Source: Epiperipatus broadwayi (lineage: Eukaryota > Onychophora > Udeonychophora > Euonychophora > Peripatidae). From it: a DNA stretch of 64,000 bases. The notes below the pieces were generated by a model. That model did not search any database. It saw only the letters and a program-made list of their open reading frames with translations, and had not been told where the DNA came from. Below are positions 38,501 through 51,135 of the stretch, piece after piece. The DNA is taken from assembly GCA_028023455.1 (NCBI GenBank), contig JAQFVV010012398.1, positions 9,262,682 through 9,326,681 of the forward strand. The letters are read 5' to 3'. Within the stretch, counting starts at the first letter, position 1, and each line of letters starts with the position of its first letter. Position numbers and translations under genes: made by a program.

Positions 38501-41500
38501 GGTATACGCAATATATATTTTAATGAATTTTTCCTGATTTTATCATTTGTCCAGAATTAACTTAATTAATACTGAACTCAATGATAAAGTATTCCAAATT
38601 CATCAATATTTAGGAATGTGTAATTTGGCTGTATTTTCCAAGGCTTTAAACCCGCTAAGAACATGTTAAAAAGCAGTACTATATTTTCAATGAATTTTTT
38701 TAATGATTTGGTAATACATTAGGTAAATTAACTTGAAATTATACTAAACTGCAATGTTAAAGTATTCAAATTCATCAATTTCTAAAAATTTGTAACATAG
38801 GCTGTGTTTCCAAGGTAAACCGCGCTATTGAACATGTTAGATGCAGTAATATATTTTTAATAATTTTTTTTCTGAATTTGTCATATTTAGGTAGAATTAG
38901 CTTAATTATAGTAAACCTACAATGTTAAAGTATTCCAAATCTATCAATTTTAGAAATTTGCCAACATCCAGGCTGTATTTCCGAGCTAAAACGGCCATGA
39001 ACAGCTGGTGTACAATAATATATTTTTAATGAGATTTTTTCCCTGATTTAATCATATTTCAGTAGAATTAGCTTAATTATACTGAACTGCACTGATAAAG
39101 TATTCAAATTCATCAATATTTAGGATATGTGTAATTTGGCTGAATTTCAAGCTTTAAAACCGCAATAGAACATGCTGGTGTACAGTACCTATATTTTGAA
39201 TGAATTTTTTACTAGTTTTATCGTATTTAGGTAGAAATTAGCTAAATTTATACTGAACTGCAATGTTAAAAGTATTTAAATTAACTCAATTTCTAAAAAA
39301 TTGTAACCAGGGTGTATTTTCCAAGCTTAAACCGCGTTATGAAACATGCTGGTATACAGGAATATATTTAATGAATTTTTTCAGACTGAGTTTATACATA
39401 TTTCGGTAGAATTAGCCTAAATTTAACTGGAATCATGCAATGATAAAGTATTCAAATTCATCAATTTTTACAGATTGTAACCTGGCTATGTTTCTCAACC
39501 ATAAACAGATTTTGAAACCTAACGTGATGTACAATAGTATATTTTGAGTAAATTGTTTTCTCTGATTTGTCAAGAGTTGTAGACAGAATTAGGTAAGTTA
39601 TACTGAACTGCAATGTGGAAAAGTATTCAAATTCTTCAATTTTTGAAAATTTGTAACTTAGGCTGTATTTCCAGGCTTAAAACGCCCTATGAAACATACT
39701 GGTATACAGTAATATATTTTTTAATGAATTTTTTCCCTGATTTTGTCATATTTCAGTAGAATTAACTTAAATTATACTGAACTGCAATGATAAAGTATTC
39801 AAATCTTTTATCAATATGTAGGAATGTGTAATTTGGCTGCTTGTTCCAAGCTTGAAACCCCTAAGAACATGCTGGTGTACAGTACTATATTTTGAATGAA
39901 TTTTTTTACTGGTTTTTGCATAATGCATTAGTAAGAATGAAGCAAATGTACTGAACTACAATGTTAAAGTATTCAAAATTCATCAATTTCTAGTAAAAAA
40001 TGTGTATCCAGGCTGTATTTCCAGCTTAAACACTTACTACATGAACATATGCTGGTATACAGAAGATATTTTTAATGCATTTTTTCCCTGATTTTGTCAT
40101 ATTTCAGTGAAATAGGCTTAATTGTAACTGAACTGCTGCAATGATAAAGTATTCAAATTCATCAATTTTAAAAATTTGTAAACTGGCTGTATTTTCCAAG
40201 CTTAAATCACGCTATGAACATGCTAGTATACAGTAATATATTTTTAAAATTAAATTTTTTTCCGTCTGATTTATTTCATATTTCGGTAGAATTATGGCTA
40301 AATTATACTGAACAGAATGTTAAAGTATTCAAATTCATAAAGTTTTAAGAAGTTGTAAATTATGGGCTGTATTTCAGCTTAAAAGCTTACGCTATGAACA
40401 TAGCGGTAAACAGTAATATATTTTTAATGAATTTATTCACTGATTTTGTCATATTTAGGTAAAATTAGATAAATTATACTGAACTGCAATGTTAAAGTAT
40501 TCAAATTCTTCAATTTCTAAAAATTTGTAACAGGGCTGTATTTCTCTAAGCTTTATAACATCGTACTATGAACATGGTGGTAAAACAGTATTATATGGAA
40601 ATGAATTTTTTCACTGATTTTGTCATATTTAGGTAGAATTAGCTAAATTATACTGAACTGCTAATGTTGAAGTATTCAAATTCATCGAATTTCTAGCAAT
40701 TTGTAACCAGGCTATGTTTCCAAGCTTAAAACGCACTATGAACATGCTGGTATACGGAATATATTTGTCAATAAAATTTTCACTTGATTTTGTCTATTTT
40801 GGCAGAATTAGCTAAGTCATACTGAACTGCAATGTTAAAGTATGTAAATTCATCGAAATATTGAGAATTTGTCTTACGGCTGTATTTTCAAATCTTAAAA
40901 CAAGCTTTGAATATGCTGGTGTATAATACTCATACTTTAAATGAATTTTTTTACTGGTTTTGTCATATTTAGGTAGAATTATCTAAATTATACTGAACTG
41001 CAATGTTAAAGTATTCAAAACTGATTTGGTCATAGTTGGTAGAATTAGCTTAAATTATACTGAAATCCGCAATGTTAGGTGATATTCAATTTCACTCAAT
41101 TTCAAAAATTTGCCAACCAGGCTGTATTTCACGTGCTTAAAACTGCGCTATGAACATGCTGGTGGCACAGTAATATATTTTTAACGACCTTCTTTTTTAC
41201 TCGATTCTGTCATATTTTAGTAGAATTTAACAATTTATAGTGAACTGCCGTGTCATAAAGTAATTCAAATTCATCCATTTTTAGAAATTTGAAAATCCAG
41301 GCTGTATTTCACCCTCTGAGCTTCAAACGCGCAGAACATGCTGGTCATCGTGTAATATATTTTTAACAGAATTTTTCCCTGATTTTGTCATATTTCTCTA
41401 GTAGAATTAGCTTAATTATACTGAACTGCAATGATAAAGGAATTCAAATTCATCAATATTTAGAGATGTAATTTGGCTGTATTTCCAAGCTTAAAACCCG

Positions 41501-43255
41501 CTAAGAACATGCTGGTGTACAGTACTATATTGTGAATGAATTTTTTTACTGGTTTTGTCATATTTAGGTAAAATTAGCTACATTATACTGAAGTGCAATG
41601 TTAAAGTATTCAATTCATCAATTTTTAAAAATTTGTAACCAGGCTGTATTTCCAAACTTAAATCATACTATGGCAACATGCTGGTATGCCAGTAATATAT
41701 TTTTAATGAATTCATTCACTGATTTTGTCATATTTAGGTAAAATGAGGCTAAATTATACTGAACTGCAATGTTAAAGTATTCAAATTCATCAATTTTTAA
41801 ATTGTAACTTAGGCTGTATTTCGAAAGCTTAAAACGGCGCTATGAACATGCTGGTAGTACAGTAATAATATTTTAATGAATTTTTCCCTGATTTTCACTC
41901 GCGCATTTGAAGAGAATTGAACTTAATTATAATGAACTGAATAGATAAAAGTATTCTAAATTAAATCATATTTAAGAGTGAATGTTAGAATTGCTGTATT
42001 TCGAACTTAATAAACCCCTAAGAACTACGCCGGTTGTACAAAACTATATTTTCAAATGAATTCTTTATGCGTTTGGTCGATATTTGGGTAAAATTAGCGA
42101 AATTATACTTAAACTGCAAAATGTTAAAGTATTCAAATTCATCAATTTCTGAAATTTGCAACTTAGGCTGTATTTTCAAGCTTAAACCGCGCTTATGAAC
42201 AGTAAGGTACAGTAATATATTTTTAACGAATTTTTTCTTGCTTTTGTCATATTTAGGTAGGTTAGGAATAGCTTAATGTAGTAGAACTGCCATGTACCAA
42301 AGAAGTATCAAACTCATCAATTTTTAGAAATTTTAAACCTTATGCTGTATTTCCGAGCTTAAAACGCGCTATGAACATGCTAGTATAAAGTAATATATTT
42401 TAATGAATTTTCCCTGATTTTTACTTATATTTCGGTAACATTGACAGTTATACTGAACTGCAATGATAAAGTATTCAAATTCATCAATATTTAGGAATGT
42501 GTAATTTGGCTTATGTTTGCTACAACCGCTAAGAACATATAGTGTAGCAGTACTATATTTTGAAATAGAATTTTTTACTGATTTCGTCTATTTAGGTAAA
42601 ATTAGCTAAATTAATACTGAACCGCAATGTTAAAGTATTCAAATTCTTCAATTTCTAAAAAATTGTAACCCAGGCTGTATTCAAGCTTGGAAACTCATAC
42701 TATGAACATGCTGGTATACAGAATATATTTTTAATGAATTTTTTCACTGATTTTATCATACTTCGGTAGAATTAAGCTAGATTTTAATTTCAACTGAAAT
42801 TATAAAGTATTCAAATTCATTCAATTTTTTACGAATTTGTAACCTAGCTATATTTCCAACCTTAAAACGAGTTGAACCTGCGGATGATAAAGCAATAGAT
42901 ATTTTGAGTAAAATTGTTTTCTCTGGATTTTTATTAAGTATTTAACAGAAAGGTAAATTATACTGAACTTCTAATGAAAGGGATTCAAATTCTTCAATTT
43001 TAAAAATTCGTAACTGAGGCTGTGTATTTCCGAAGCTTAAAAGCGCTACAATGAGCTTCATGCTGGTATACAGTAATACATTTTTCAATGAATTTTTCCC
43101 TGATCGTAGTATATTTCAGTGAGAATTAGCTTAATTATAGAGAAGGTGAACTGCAATGTTAAAGTTATCCATTCATCAATTTTTAGAAATTTGTGACCAG
43201 GCTGTATTTCCAGGTTAAAACCGCGCTATTGAACCTTCAGGTATACAGTAATATA
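23566..43255. repeat. Satellite array, ~168-bp monomer, about 115-120 units
   Basis: Successive TGAACTGCAATG words at 28981, 29149, 29317 and 29485 give an exact period of 168. Each complete monomer carries recognisable blocks: ACTGATTTTGTCATATTT, AGAATTAGCTAAATTATAC, AAAGTATTCAAATTCATCAA, a HindIII-site block (CCAAGCTTAAAACGCGC) and ATGAACATGCTGGTATACAG. Monomers are in one orientation throughout. Variant classes recur in the same order, implying a higher-order unit of ~3.3 kb. The short open frames inside it are accidental. Length near one nucleosome and AT-richness fit a centromeric or heterochromatic satellite, but nothing here proves that role. Confidence 0.97.
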
Positions 43256-44640
43256 TTATTTATCATTAAGCCCATGTTTTAAAATAAAATATGAACAAAA
43301 TGTAAACACTCTTTTAACAAAAAAATATATATACAGGGATATCATACCATCTAAGTAAAAATCTGTCCATTTTCACCCACTAGTCCTTGTTTCTGATCCT
43401 AAAGTATAAAGATGATTTTCCTTTAAGTAGAGCAGTCAAGCATAAATGATAAATATTATGGATTTGAATTCAATTACTTTCACATTTAACTTCAGATATT
43501 TTCTTTTAAGCATATAAATGTATCCAAGCTTTAAAAGTGACAGGTACTTAGTCAATGCAAAATCATACATCACTGGATTTTTTTTTCCATTGGTAATAAT
43601 GTATAAAGAAAATTTTTTTCATTGACAAAATTCAGTCCATATACACACCATTGTGTTTGAATTCATCACAAATAAATAGATGGAATTCTAGATTTTGACA
43701 ATGGAATACTTTTTTCATCGCTGACTTGTAGTACAACACATTTTGATAGTTTTTGTTTTGTTTTACATTTTACCATATTCCCTGGAATTTCATCATCAAC
43801 CTGCCCAATTGAATGGGCAGACATTTTAGGTTTATCCTCCCATGATTGTAGAAATTAATCACTTAAAAATTTAAAATTTAAGAAGTTTTTAAATATGAAT
43901 ATAAACATGTCCATTCTAGGCAACAATAAAATTACAAGAACTGAAGTTGCAGTGTTTTGGTTCTATTTGTCACATACTCTAGCTGATGTCAATGTTGTTA
44001 AGACAATTGTTGAATATCACTCACATTTCACTTCTTAATGTAAGAAAATTGTTTAAGAATATTTGCTTCCAATTAATAAGTAAAATGAAGATTTTAAAAC
44101 AATTGGATACAGTGAAAATAAAATTCTGTTTTTCAAGTTCAATATTATTTTTCATTTTAAACCAAAAATAAAAAATTCATATTACATTTTCAATACCTTT
44201 CAATATATATATATATATATATATATTTTAATAATCTATTCCTTTACTAATTAATAAACAAAACATATATGAAACATAAAACATTTAATTTAATAATAGT
44301 TAAAGTGCTATGGTAATTGTAATAACATAAATTGAAATATGTAATAAAGGATAATAATATTGAATTTATTCAAGTGATCTTTCTATGATTCACTTATCTA
44401 TGTCCAAAATCTATTTATTTATTCACTGATTTATATATTTTTTCTGAAATTGATCACAACAGATTTATGATTTGATGCTAAAATTAATAGTAAATAATAT
44501 TATTTTAAAAGATTAGGTTGCCATGGCTGTCTAGTTAACATTAATATTTCAACATCTCCATTATCCATAGATCAAGTGAAATGAAAATTAAACAAGATCA
44601 ACAAACTTCTTTATTTTTTAAATACTGTGACATACAGCAC
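43256..44640. other. AT-rich non-coding DNA right of the satellite
   Basis: No gene. It contains a small perfect hairpin, CTGCCCA-loop-TGGGCAG (43801-43820), inside a slightly longer symmetric context, and a (TA)n tract at 44203-44226. Confidence 0.5.
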
Positions 44641-44650
44641 TAATCTAGCA

Positions 44651-44652
<2 letters not shown>

Positions 44653-44686
<34 letters not shown>

Positions 44687-44704
44687 TAAGTCTCAGATCC
44701 ATAA

Positions 44705-44742
<38 letters not shown>
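44653..44742. repeat. Two (TA)n tracts around an inverted 18-bp segment
   Basis: TA tracts at 44653-44684 and 44708-44742. Between them, GTCTCAGATCCATAAGTA (44690-44707) is the exact inverse of 44743-44760, the first bases of the RTE fragment. Confidence 0.95.
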
Positions 44743-44744
<2 letters not shown>

Positions 44745-45162
44745 CTTATGGATCTGAGACTTGGACACTTAATAGAAGAGCAATACAGAGACTTCAGACC
44801 ACTCAAAGGAGTATGGAGAGATGTATGTTGGGAGTAACAATAAGAGATTGAAAATGCAATGCATGGGTAAGACAACAAACAGGTGTTACTGACCTTATTG
44901 AAAAAATTAAAAGATTGAAATGGAGTTGGGCTGGACATATTGCTAGAAGAAATGATAATAGATGGACAATTGAAATTTTAAACTGGATTCCAAGAGATTG
45001 TAAAAGACCCAGAAAGAGACCACATGTGAGATGGATGGATGAAATAAGCAAATGTGCAGGGGTGTTATGGAAAAAAGAAGCTAAAGATCGGAGAAGATGG
45101 ATTAAACTTGGAGAGACCTTCATCCTGCAGTGGATTGATAATGGTTGATGATGATGATGATA
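44743..45162 (+). mobile_element. RTE-clade LINE, 3' fragment, copy 2
   Basis: Same family as 11188-13552: the same C-terminal signature (frame at 44915-45148 with WSWAGHIARRNDNRWTIEILNW and KRPHVRWMDEI), the same 3' UTR and the same (TGA)n tail ending about 45162. Heavily 5'-truncated to ~420 bp. Both sides are (TA)n, so target duplications cannot be told from the repeat. The 18-bp inverted copy of its own 5' end suggests twin priming or a snap-back during insertion. Confidence 0.9.
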
Positions 45163-45182
45163 ATATATATATATATATATAT

Positions 45183-47648
45183 TGCAATGGGCACACATGT
45201 TGTTACATTATTCTAATAAATAAAATTAGAAATTAAAAATAAAAAGTTTGCAAATAAAAATTTGTTTTTAAAAATTGAAAATTAAAAGTCATCTAAACTC
45301 ATATATATATATATATAAAATTGCACAGATAAAAAAATATTAAAAGAAAACTTTATTAAAAAGTATTTTAAAACTAAATTTTAAGAAAAAACTTAAAGGA
45401 TTTAAAGATAAAAATATATCTTTAAGAATGTACAAAATTTAATTAATTCTATTGTGTAAAAAGGCTAAAAATGGAAATGAATATTTTTAATTAGTTAAAG
45501 TAAACTAGCCTTTGGGCATCTCAAAATTTATAATTAAAGGTCAGATAGGAGATAAAAACAATAAGAACATAATAATCAATAAAAAATCCCTCAGGAAACA
45601 GTCCACAGCAAAAGAATCATCATCATAATGCCATGTTCAGTTAATCCACAATTTTAATATAAAAAGGAAAAGATTGGAAATAAAATATTAGGTGTGTTAT
45701 ATGTATTAGTTCTGGGAGAGTTGAAGGAAAAGGGATTGAAAAGATGCACTTTCATTTCCTTAAGTTTTTCCAAAAGAAGAGAAATGAAGTATTGTTTTCC
45801 TATATTGTGGAACTGGGGTCCTGCAATAAGATCCTGCAAAGAATTATACTAACTAGAGCAAAGGACCTCTGGATGAATATCAATAGAATGGCTAACAGCA
45901 TACTGGTTTCCCCAGAATGTAGTGGGAATTAGAAACAGCTCGGGATCCAAATTACAAGCAACTAAAAGTATGGACTTTCTTTTTAAAACCATAAGAATTC
46001 TATATAACTAATGAACTTTAACTATAAACCTTTTCCAGTATTTAAATAGAAATATAAATTTCTATCTGACCCAACTAAATCATTTATTAATAATTATTTT
46101 TATTATATGTACTTTTAAATTATTTCCATTAATTTATTTTTTTTTGTTTATCTTTTAAGTGCTTATTATGATTTTTTTAAATTAAGCTAAAACTTTTAAA
46201 CCATGTTAAATTTAAGTTGGATGTGGATGGCTGCATAGATTCATAAAGTTATGTTAGTTTAAGGGAGGGCTAATCTCAGGTTATTTGTTTTACAGTTACA
46301 TTGAGTTAATGGATTGGATGTATAAGTGTAATTAGTAAATGTAGTATGAAGATCTGCTACATGCAGGATCACATTATACACCACACCTGGGAAAAATAAG
46401 CCTATTTCTTAATGACCATCAGAGACAGATGGTATTCCCTGCTCCTTGGATCACCCTTTTAGCCTATGGAATGGGATCATAAGTCAGAAAAAAAGACCGC
46501 AATTTCTTCCTATGAAGTTTTTTTTTGTACTGTTTTTTTTTGCCAGACAGATGTAGCATTCCTATACTGGACAAGGGATATTTTTTCTAAATAACCACTC
46601 TGTTCAGATGTATATTTCTGACAGTATGGTATTGTGCTGTTGTATTCATGCTGCATTAAATACATTGATATATCAGATAGATTGGTATTAGTTTGACTGC
46701 AAACTTTTGGCCTGGGTTAAATAATGGATATAGAATATTTTCTTTTTCAAGTGCAATCTATGTAGTCTATCCATACTTGACACTCTAATAAAATATTAAT
46801 TAATCCACCTGTGCAAACTTCTAATAAAAAGTTAAAATGTAAATTAAATTAAATTCTAAATAATATTATTTTATAAAGCGCAGATGGTATTGAAATTAAA
46901 CTGAGAGAGTGCAAACTTCTCAAGCACTTATGACTAGTATTTGAGATCTGATTGGGTGTTGATAGTTATAAGTGCTTGAGAAGTTTGCACTCTCTCAGTT
47001 TAATTTCAATACCATCTGTGCTTTATAAAATAATATTATTTACATATATTGCTGCAAGTTATAACATCAAAAAACTACTGTGTAGTAAATCGAAAGATTT
47101 CACGCTGTATGTTTATAATTTGAATTCAGTGAATTGAGTGTGATGATATTTAAGATTCATGCTTTCAAATATAAGTACTTTGGACTGGCTTGGATATATA
47201 GAAAGACAAGTAAAGAAGAGGGTGGAACCACTCTTTTCTTGTTAAATTCTCTGTCCCAGTGTTTGATATCTGATTGGCTGTTGATAGTCATAAGCACTTG
47301 AGAAGTTTGCACTCTCTCAGTTTAATTAAATTCTAAAGTAAAAGTTATACTAAAATAAATGAATCTAAATTTTATATATGTGACAAATAAATGTTTCTGT
47401 GTATTGTTAATCTGGAAGTGGCTTATTTTTATTTTTTTATTATCTTTCTTTCTTTAAAAATAAAGTATATATTATCTCTGCTGCTCCACAAGCTAGTGAC
47501 TGGGGCATTTTGGTTGTATTTATAAAATAAAAATTGGATCGTAACAATAAGTATCTGCCTGCTATAAAAATTTTCCAGGTCCAAATGGCCTGGTGGCACC
47601 CTTGTACGGCAGTTACAGTAAGATTCCAAACACCCTGACCATTATAAT
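45183..47648 (-). mobile_element. Solo-LTR-like repeat, copy A (with nested MITE)
   Basis: The reverse complement aligns over its length with 58839-60955. The right (5') end is diverged; the left end is TGCAATGGGCACACATG on +, that is ...TTGCA on the element's strand. Without the nested 46861-47337 insertion it is ~1990 bp, the same as copy B without its own insertion. TG..CA-type ends, lack of any ORF and a start similar to the LTRs at 14768 and 51794 suggest a solo LTR. It sits beside (TA)n on the left and in a Penelope-like remnant on the right. Confidence 0.75.
46861..47323. mobile_element. Foldback MITE nested in copy A
   Basis: Arms at about 46861-46936 and 46963-47040 are inverted copies. 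A third, shorter arm occurs at 47255-47323, around a centre that shares AAATCGAAAGATTT and flanking words with the 8149-8573 element. A 14-bp direct repeat (AATTAAATTCTAAA) lies at 46847-46860 and 47324-47337. The equivalent site in copy B (near 59150) is empty. No ORF. Confidence 0.8.
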
Positions 47649-47659
47649 GTATACACACA

Positions 47660-48400
47660 AAAAATAATCTTCTCATCATTTACTTCAAAACCAACTTTAT
47701 TTAGCATCAAAGAATGTCATCATGAAATTGATGGCCTCAAATTAAAAAAAAAAATTATTATCAAAGTTTTATTTATTCTTCTTTTCAATTCATTTTTTTT
47801 ATAAAAGATAATTTCTGCATTATCAAATAATATTTTATGACCTGTATTTAATTCATGAATATACAAAGTTAAATTATAATATCTATTTTTAACTTAATTC
47901 TTATTAACTTTAACTCTTTCATTAAGACTTAAATTACTTTGACCTATATAAATTTTATGACAACTGTAAGAAATCTTATAAATTAACCAGGAATGGATTT
48001 GCTATCAATTGTCTGTTTTGAACTATTTAATAATGAATTTAAATTCAGGTCTTTCTTCCAGGATATTATCATATCACTTAATAAAAAAACTATTCTCATA
48101 AATCAATTTACAAATTGATGCCTTATATGATAAAGGCATAAATTATTTATTTTCATTAACAATTAAATCTCTATTATCAACAGATTTATAGATATTTTTA
48201 TTAATTATAATATTCCTAATAAATTCATTATAATCAGAATTAAATTAGCTCCTCTGAATATAACTATTATTTTCAAAATTATTAAGCTTTATATTTCTAT
48301 AACAAAAGAAAATTCCATGAAGAAAGTTTTTTATGAGTAAAAAGTTGATAACTGTCTGGCCTTATATTTTTTAAATTTTTTGCTTTAATAAAATTATGAC
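47660..48400 (-). pseudogene. Penelope-like element remnant with GIY-YIG endonuclease
   Basis: Minus-strand translation gives LSYKASICKLIYENSFFI, then IYKISYSCHKIYIGQSNLSLNERV, then YIHELNTGHKILFDNAEII. The YKI..-C..-YIGQ...-L..R and (H).NTGH..FD pattern is the GIY-YIG nuclease domain that forms the C-terminus of Penelope-like retroelements. The preceding segment fits the RT-to-nuclease linker. Several stops break it (for example near 47896, 47984 and 48094). At 47700-47730 a CTGATGA-like word, a short hairpin and AAATAAAG recall the hammerhead-bearing terminal repeat of these elements. The RT itself was not recognised. Confidence 0.65.
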
Positions 48401-48884
48401 AAAATAAAACATTATCAACTTTATCAACATTTAAATATAGCAATTTTAACTTCACAAATTCAACATTAACTATAATCATTTTTATTATCACTCCTATCTT
48501 ATAAATCTTTAATTAATACTAGATTTAATGGTAGATTTAAACAGAATAATATTTTGAATCCAATTTGTACTTAGTTAAATGTAAATATTCCAGAGCATGT
48601 TACTAGCTAAAATTTCAAGTATTCACAACCAGCATTGCTAAAAAAACATGGTTGGGAGATTGATTTGAGATTATGAGTAAATGTATATTATTGTATGTGA
48701 ATAAATGTAGATATTTGTACATGAAAAAAATAAGGTATCCCATGAAAATAAGCCCTAAGGTGTCTTTTGGAGCAAAAATTAATATAAAATCCAGTCTTAC
48801 TTTTAGGCAAACATGGTAGATTGAATGCTTTTAGTTTTAATATTAAATTTACTATTGAGGGGATAATATAATAAATTATTGCCT
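48401..48884. other. AT-rich DNA including a short palindromic repeat
   Basis: At about 48725-48822, TATCCCATGAAAATAAGCC and an inverse-like end (CCAGTCTTACTTTTAGG) surround GGAGCAAAAATTAATATAA. This looks like a small MITE-like dispersed repeat. No coding potential; the minus-strand frame at 48297-48491 belongs at most to the decayed Penelope-like element. Confidence 0.4.
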
Positions 48885-50336
48885 TAATTAGTGGTAAAAG
48901 AAGTGACCAACAGATATTAAGTTTAAATATAATTTATTAACCAATTTTAAACTACTTCTATGACTTCATAATTAATCCAAACACTGCTGTTTTTATATAT
49001 AATAACCACGCATTCTTAATTCGTACAATAAAATATAAGATATCAGGAAGCATTAAATAAATACATGGTATTAATATAAGATATCATAAAGCATTGAATA
49101 AAGATATGACATTTAAAACACGCACATCAATAGTTCATTTTATGTGGTTATAGAGTTTATTTATTAACTGACTCTGGGAGGCTTCAAGATTAGCAATGAC
49201 TACTTTAATATCAAAAATGGAATAAGAATGTTATTCATTACCTAAAAGTGTTTGGATATTGACTTCTTCTGTTTGCTGCTTCAGGTGAGTTTTTCCAACT
49301 GGTTGGATTTGAGGTTTTTGTAGAGTTTCGTATGATTACTATTTTATGATACTATTAGTCAAGACAGTTAGATATCTCTGGCAGTTTTAAGTTATTAAGC
49401 AGGCATCACTTTTATCAGGAAAATTGCTGATCTTCCATTGGACTAAAGTTGGAGTCTGGCCATATGCTTCCGATGGCTGTCAACACTGAAATGTCATAAA
49501 AAACACTGACTCTGAATACATGAGAAGACTGATTGTAAAACTGATTGTAAACTGGAAAACTGTCTATTTATGTGATGACCTGTTGTCATTTTTTTAAATC
49601 AGTTTCTATACCCCCCAGCTATATCCATTGTTGAAGTTTGTCCACTGCTTTTGATTACATTTTGATAAGATTTTGATTAATTAATTAATCCTGTTTTTAA
49701 TTAGTAGCCATTGCTAATTCCTGTTGTTTGAGATTTTTATTTAGAAGCCATTGCTAATTCTGTTTTTAGGTAGCTTTTGAGTGTATATAAATCTTTGAGG
49801 GAAATTCCAATTATGCACTTTCATTCATTTTTTAATATTCAACTTTCATATTTTATTATATTAACAAACACACATTTTACTATACTTCTTTATTTTTAAA
49901 ATCAACTCATTATAAATGATCTTATTTATTTTAAATAAATGGGAAGATATTTTTTTCTCTCTAAATTAAATGAAAAGAGATATTTTTAATTTTATGTAAA
50001 AGATTTATTTTTAAATTGCTAAAGCTAAATTCTCTCTCTTTGAATTGCTTTTAAATTACTTCATAAAACTTTACAAATGATGCAGGGTTTAATTTTCCCC
50101 TGGGTTAACAGTAATTTTTTCTTTTTTATTTTTAAAAACTCTAAACTTTTATATTAAACTTTCTTTTATTAAACTTTTAACTATTTCTTTAAATGAGATG
50201 TTTTTATTTCAATCATTTACTGACCATGATTTTATCATTTATTTTCACTTTTAAAACTTCTTGCATTATTTATGAAAATGTTTATTTTTTAATAATTGTA
50301 AACAAACAATTTTACATATAGCAGTCCATTAGTGGT

Positions 50337-50339
<3 letters not shown>
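48885..50339. repeat. Old solo copy of the 15/19 kb LTR
   Basis: Collinear with the right LTR at 18.8-20.27 kb but strongly diverged. Shared landmarks are ATTAGTGGT..AAAAG (48891), ATCAATAGTTCATTTTATGT (49127), ACTCTGGGAGG (49170), a pyrimidine tract ending TTCAG (49285), AGACAGTTAGATAT (49363) and a right end GTGGTACA (50339). As with the intact element, a TA tract follows at once. The LTR-internal ORF is broken here. The left edge is not resolved. Confidence 0.65.

Positions 50340-50384
<45 letters not shown>
50340..50384. repeat. (TA)n microsatellite
   Basis: Perfect TA alternation between the old LTR and the foldback element. Confidence 0.97.
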
Positions 50385-50385
<1 letters not shown>

Positions 50386-50394
50386 CTCAATGTA

Positions 50395-51066
50395 TATGTA
50401 AACAAAAAAGTAAATCACCACCCCCAGACTATGATGCAATGAATCCACCTATTCTTGGTAACTCTGATGTTTATAAGCATATCTTTGTCAACATTGTTGG
50501 TAATTCAGAATGAAATTAATTTATCAACCAGATGAAATATGGCACTTAAGAGTTCTTAAACTCATAATTAATTACATAAAGTTGGAGGTAGCTTTCACTT
50601 TTAACATCTCATTTGTAATAATTAACAAGATTTAATATGTAAACTTCAATTTAACATAGTTTAAATATAGCTGCCAAGAATAGGTGGATTTCTTGAATTC
50701 GGTCTATTCTTTATCTTTTTTTCAACATTTAGAGTACTTTTAAATCATAGCCTGAGGAAAGGTAATTTACCCCCTTTGTTTACATATTCATGAAGCTATA
50801 TTTAAATTAAAGTTTACATATTAAATCTTGTTTAATTATTACAATAAATATGTTAAAAGTGAGATGCTGTCTTCAGCCTTATATAGTTAATTATGAGTTT
50901 AATAACTCTTAATTGCCATATTCCATCTGATTGTTTATTAATTTCATCTGTAATAATGTTAACAAAGGTATGCTTAAAAACATCTGAGCTACCAATAATA
51001 GGTGGATTTATTCTATATTCAACATTTAAAGTGCTTTTAAGTCATAGCCTAGGGGAGGGTAATTTA

Positions 51067-51072
<6 letters not shown>
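50395..51072. mobile_element. Long foldback element, ~270-bp inverted arms
   Basis: The reverse complement of 50395-50660 aligns with 50808-51072 at moderate identity. Shared words are AAGTTTACATATTAAATCTTG, TTAATTATGAGTTTAA.AACTCTTAA, ATAGGTGGATT, and a C/G-rich outer end (ACCCCC.AGACTATGA and its inverse). The spacer holds a further copy of the outer arm segment (50672-50780). No ORF, and (TA)n on both sides. Confidence 0.75.

Positions 51073-51133
<61 letters not shown>
51070..51133. repeat. (TA)n microsatellite
   Basis: About 64 bases of perfect TA alternation abutting the right arm of the foldback element. Confidence 0.97.

Positions 51134-51135
<2 letters not shown>

Noticed and set aside
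43801-43820. Rho-independent-type terminator
   Set aside because: The hairpin is short, lacks a following T run and the DNA is animal nuclear.
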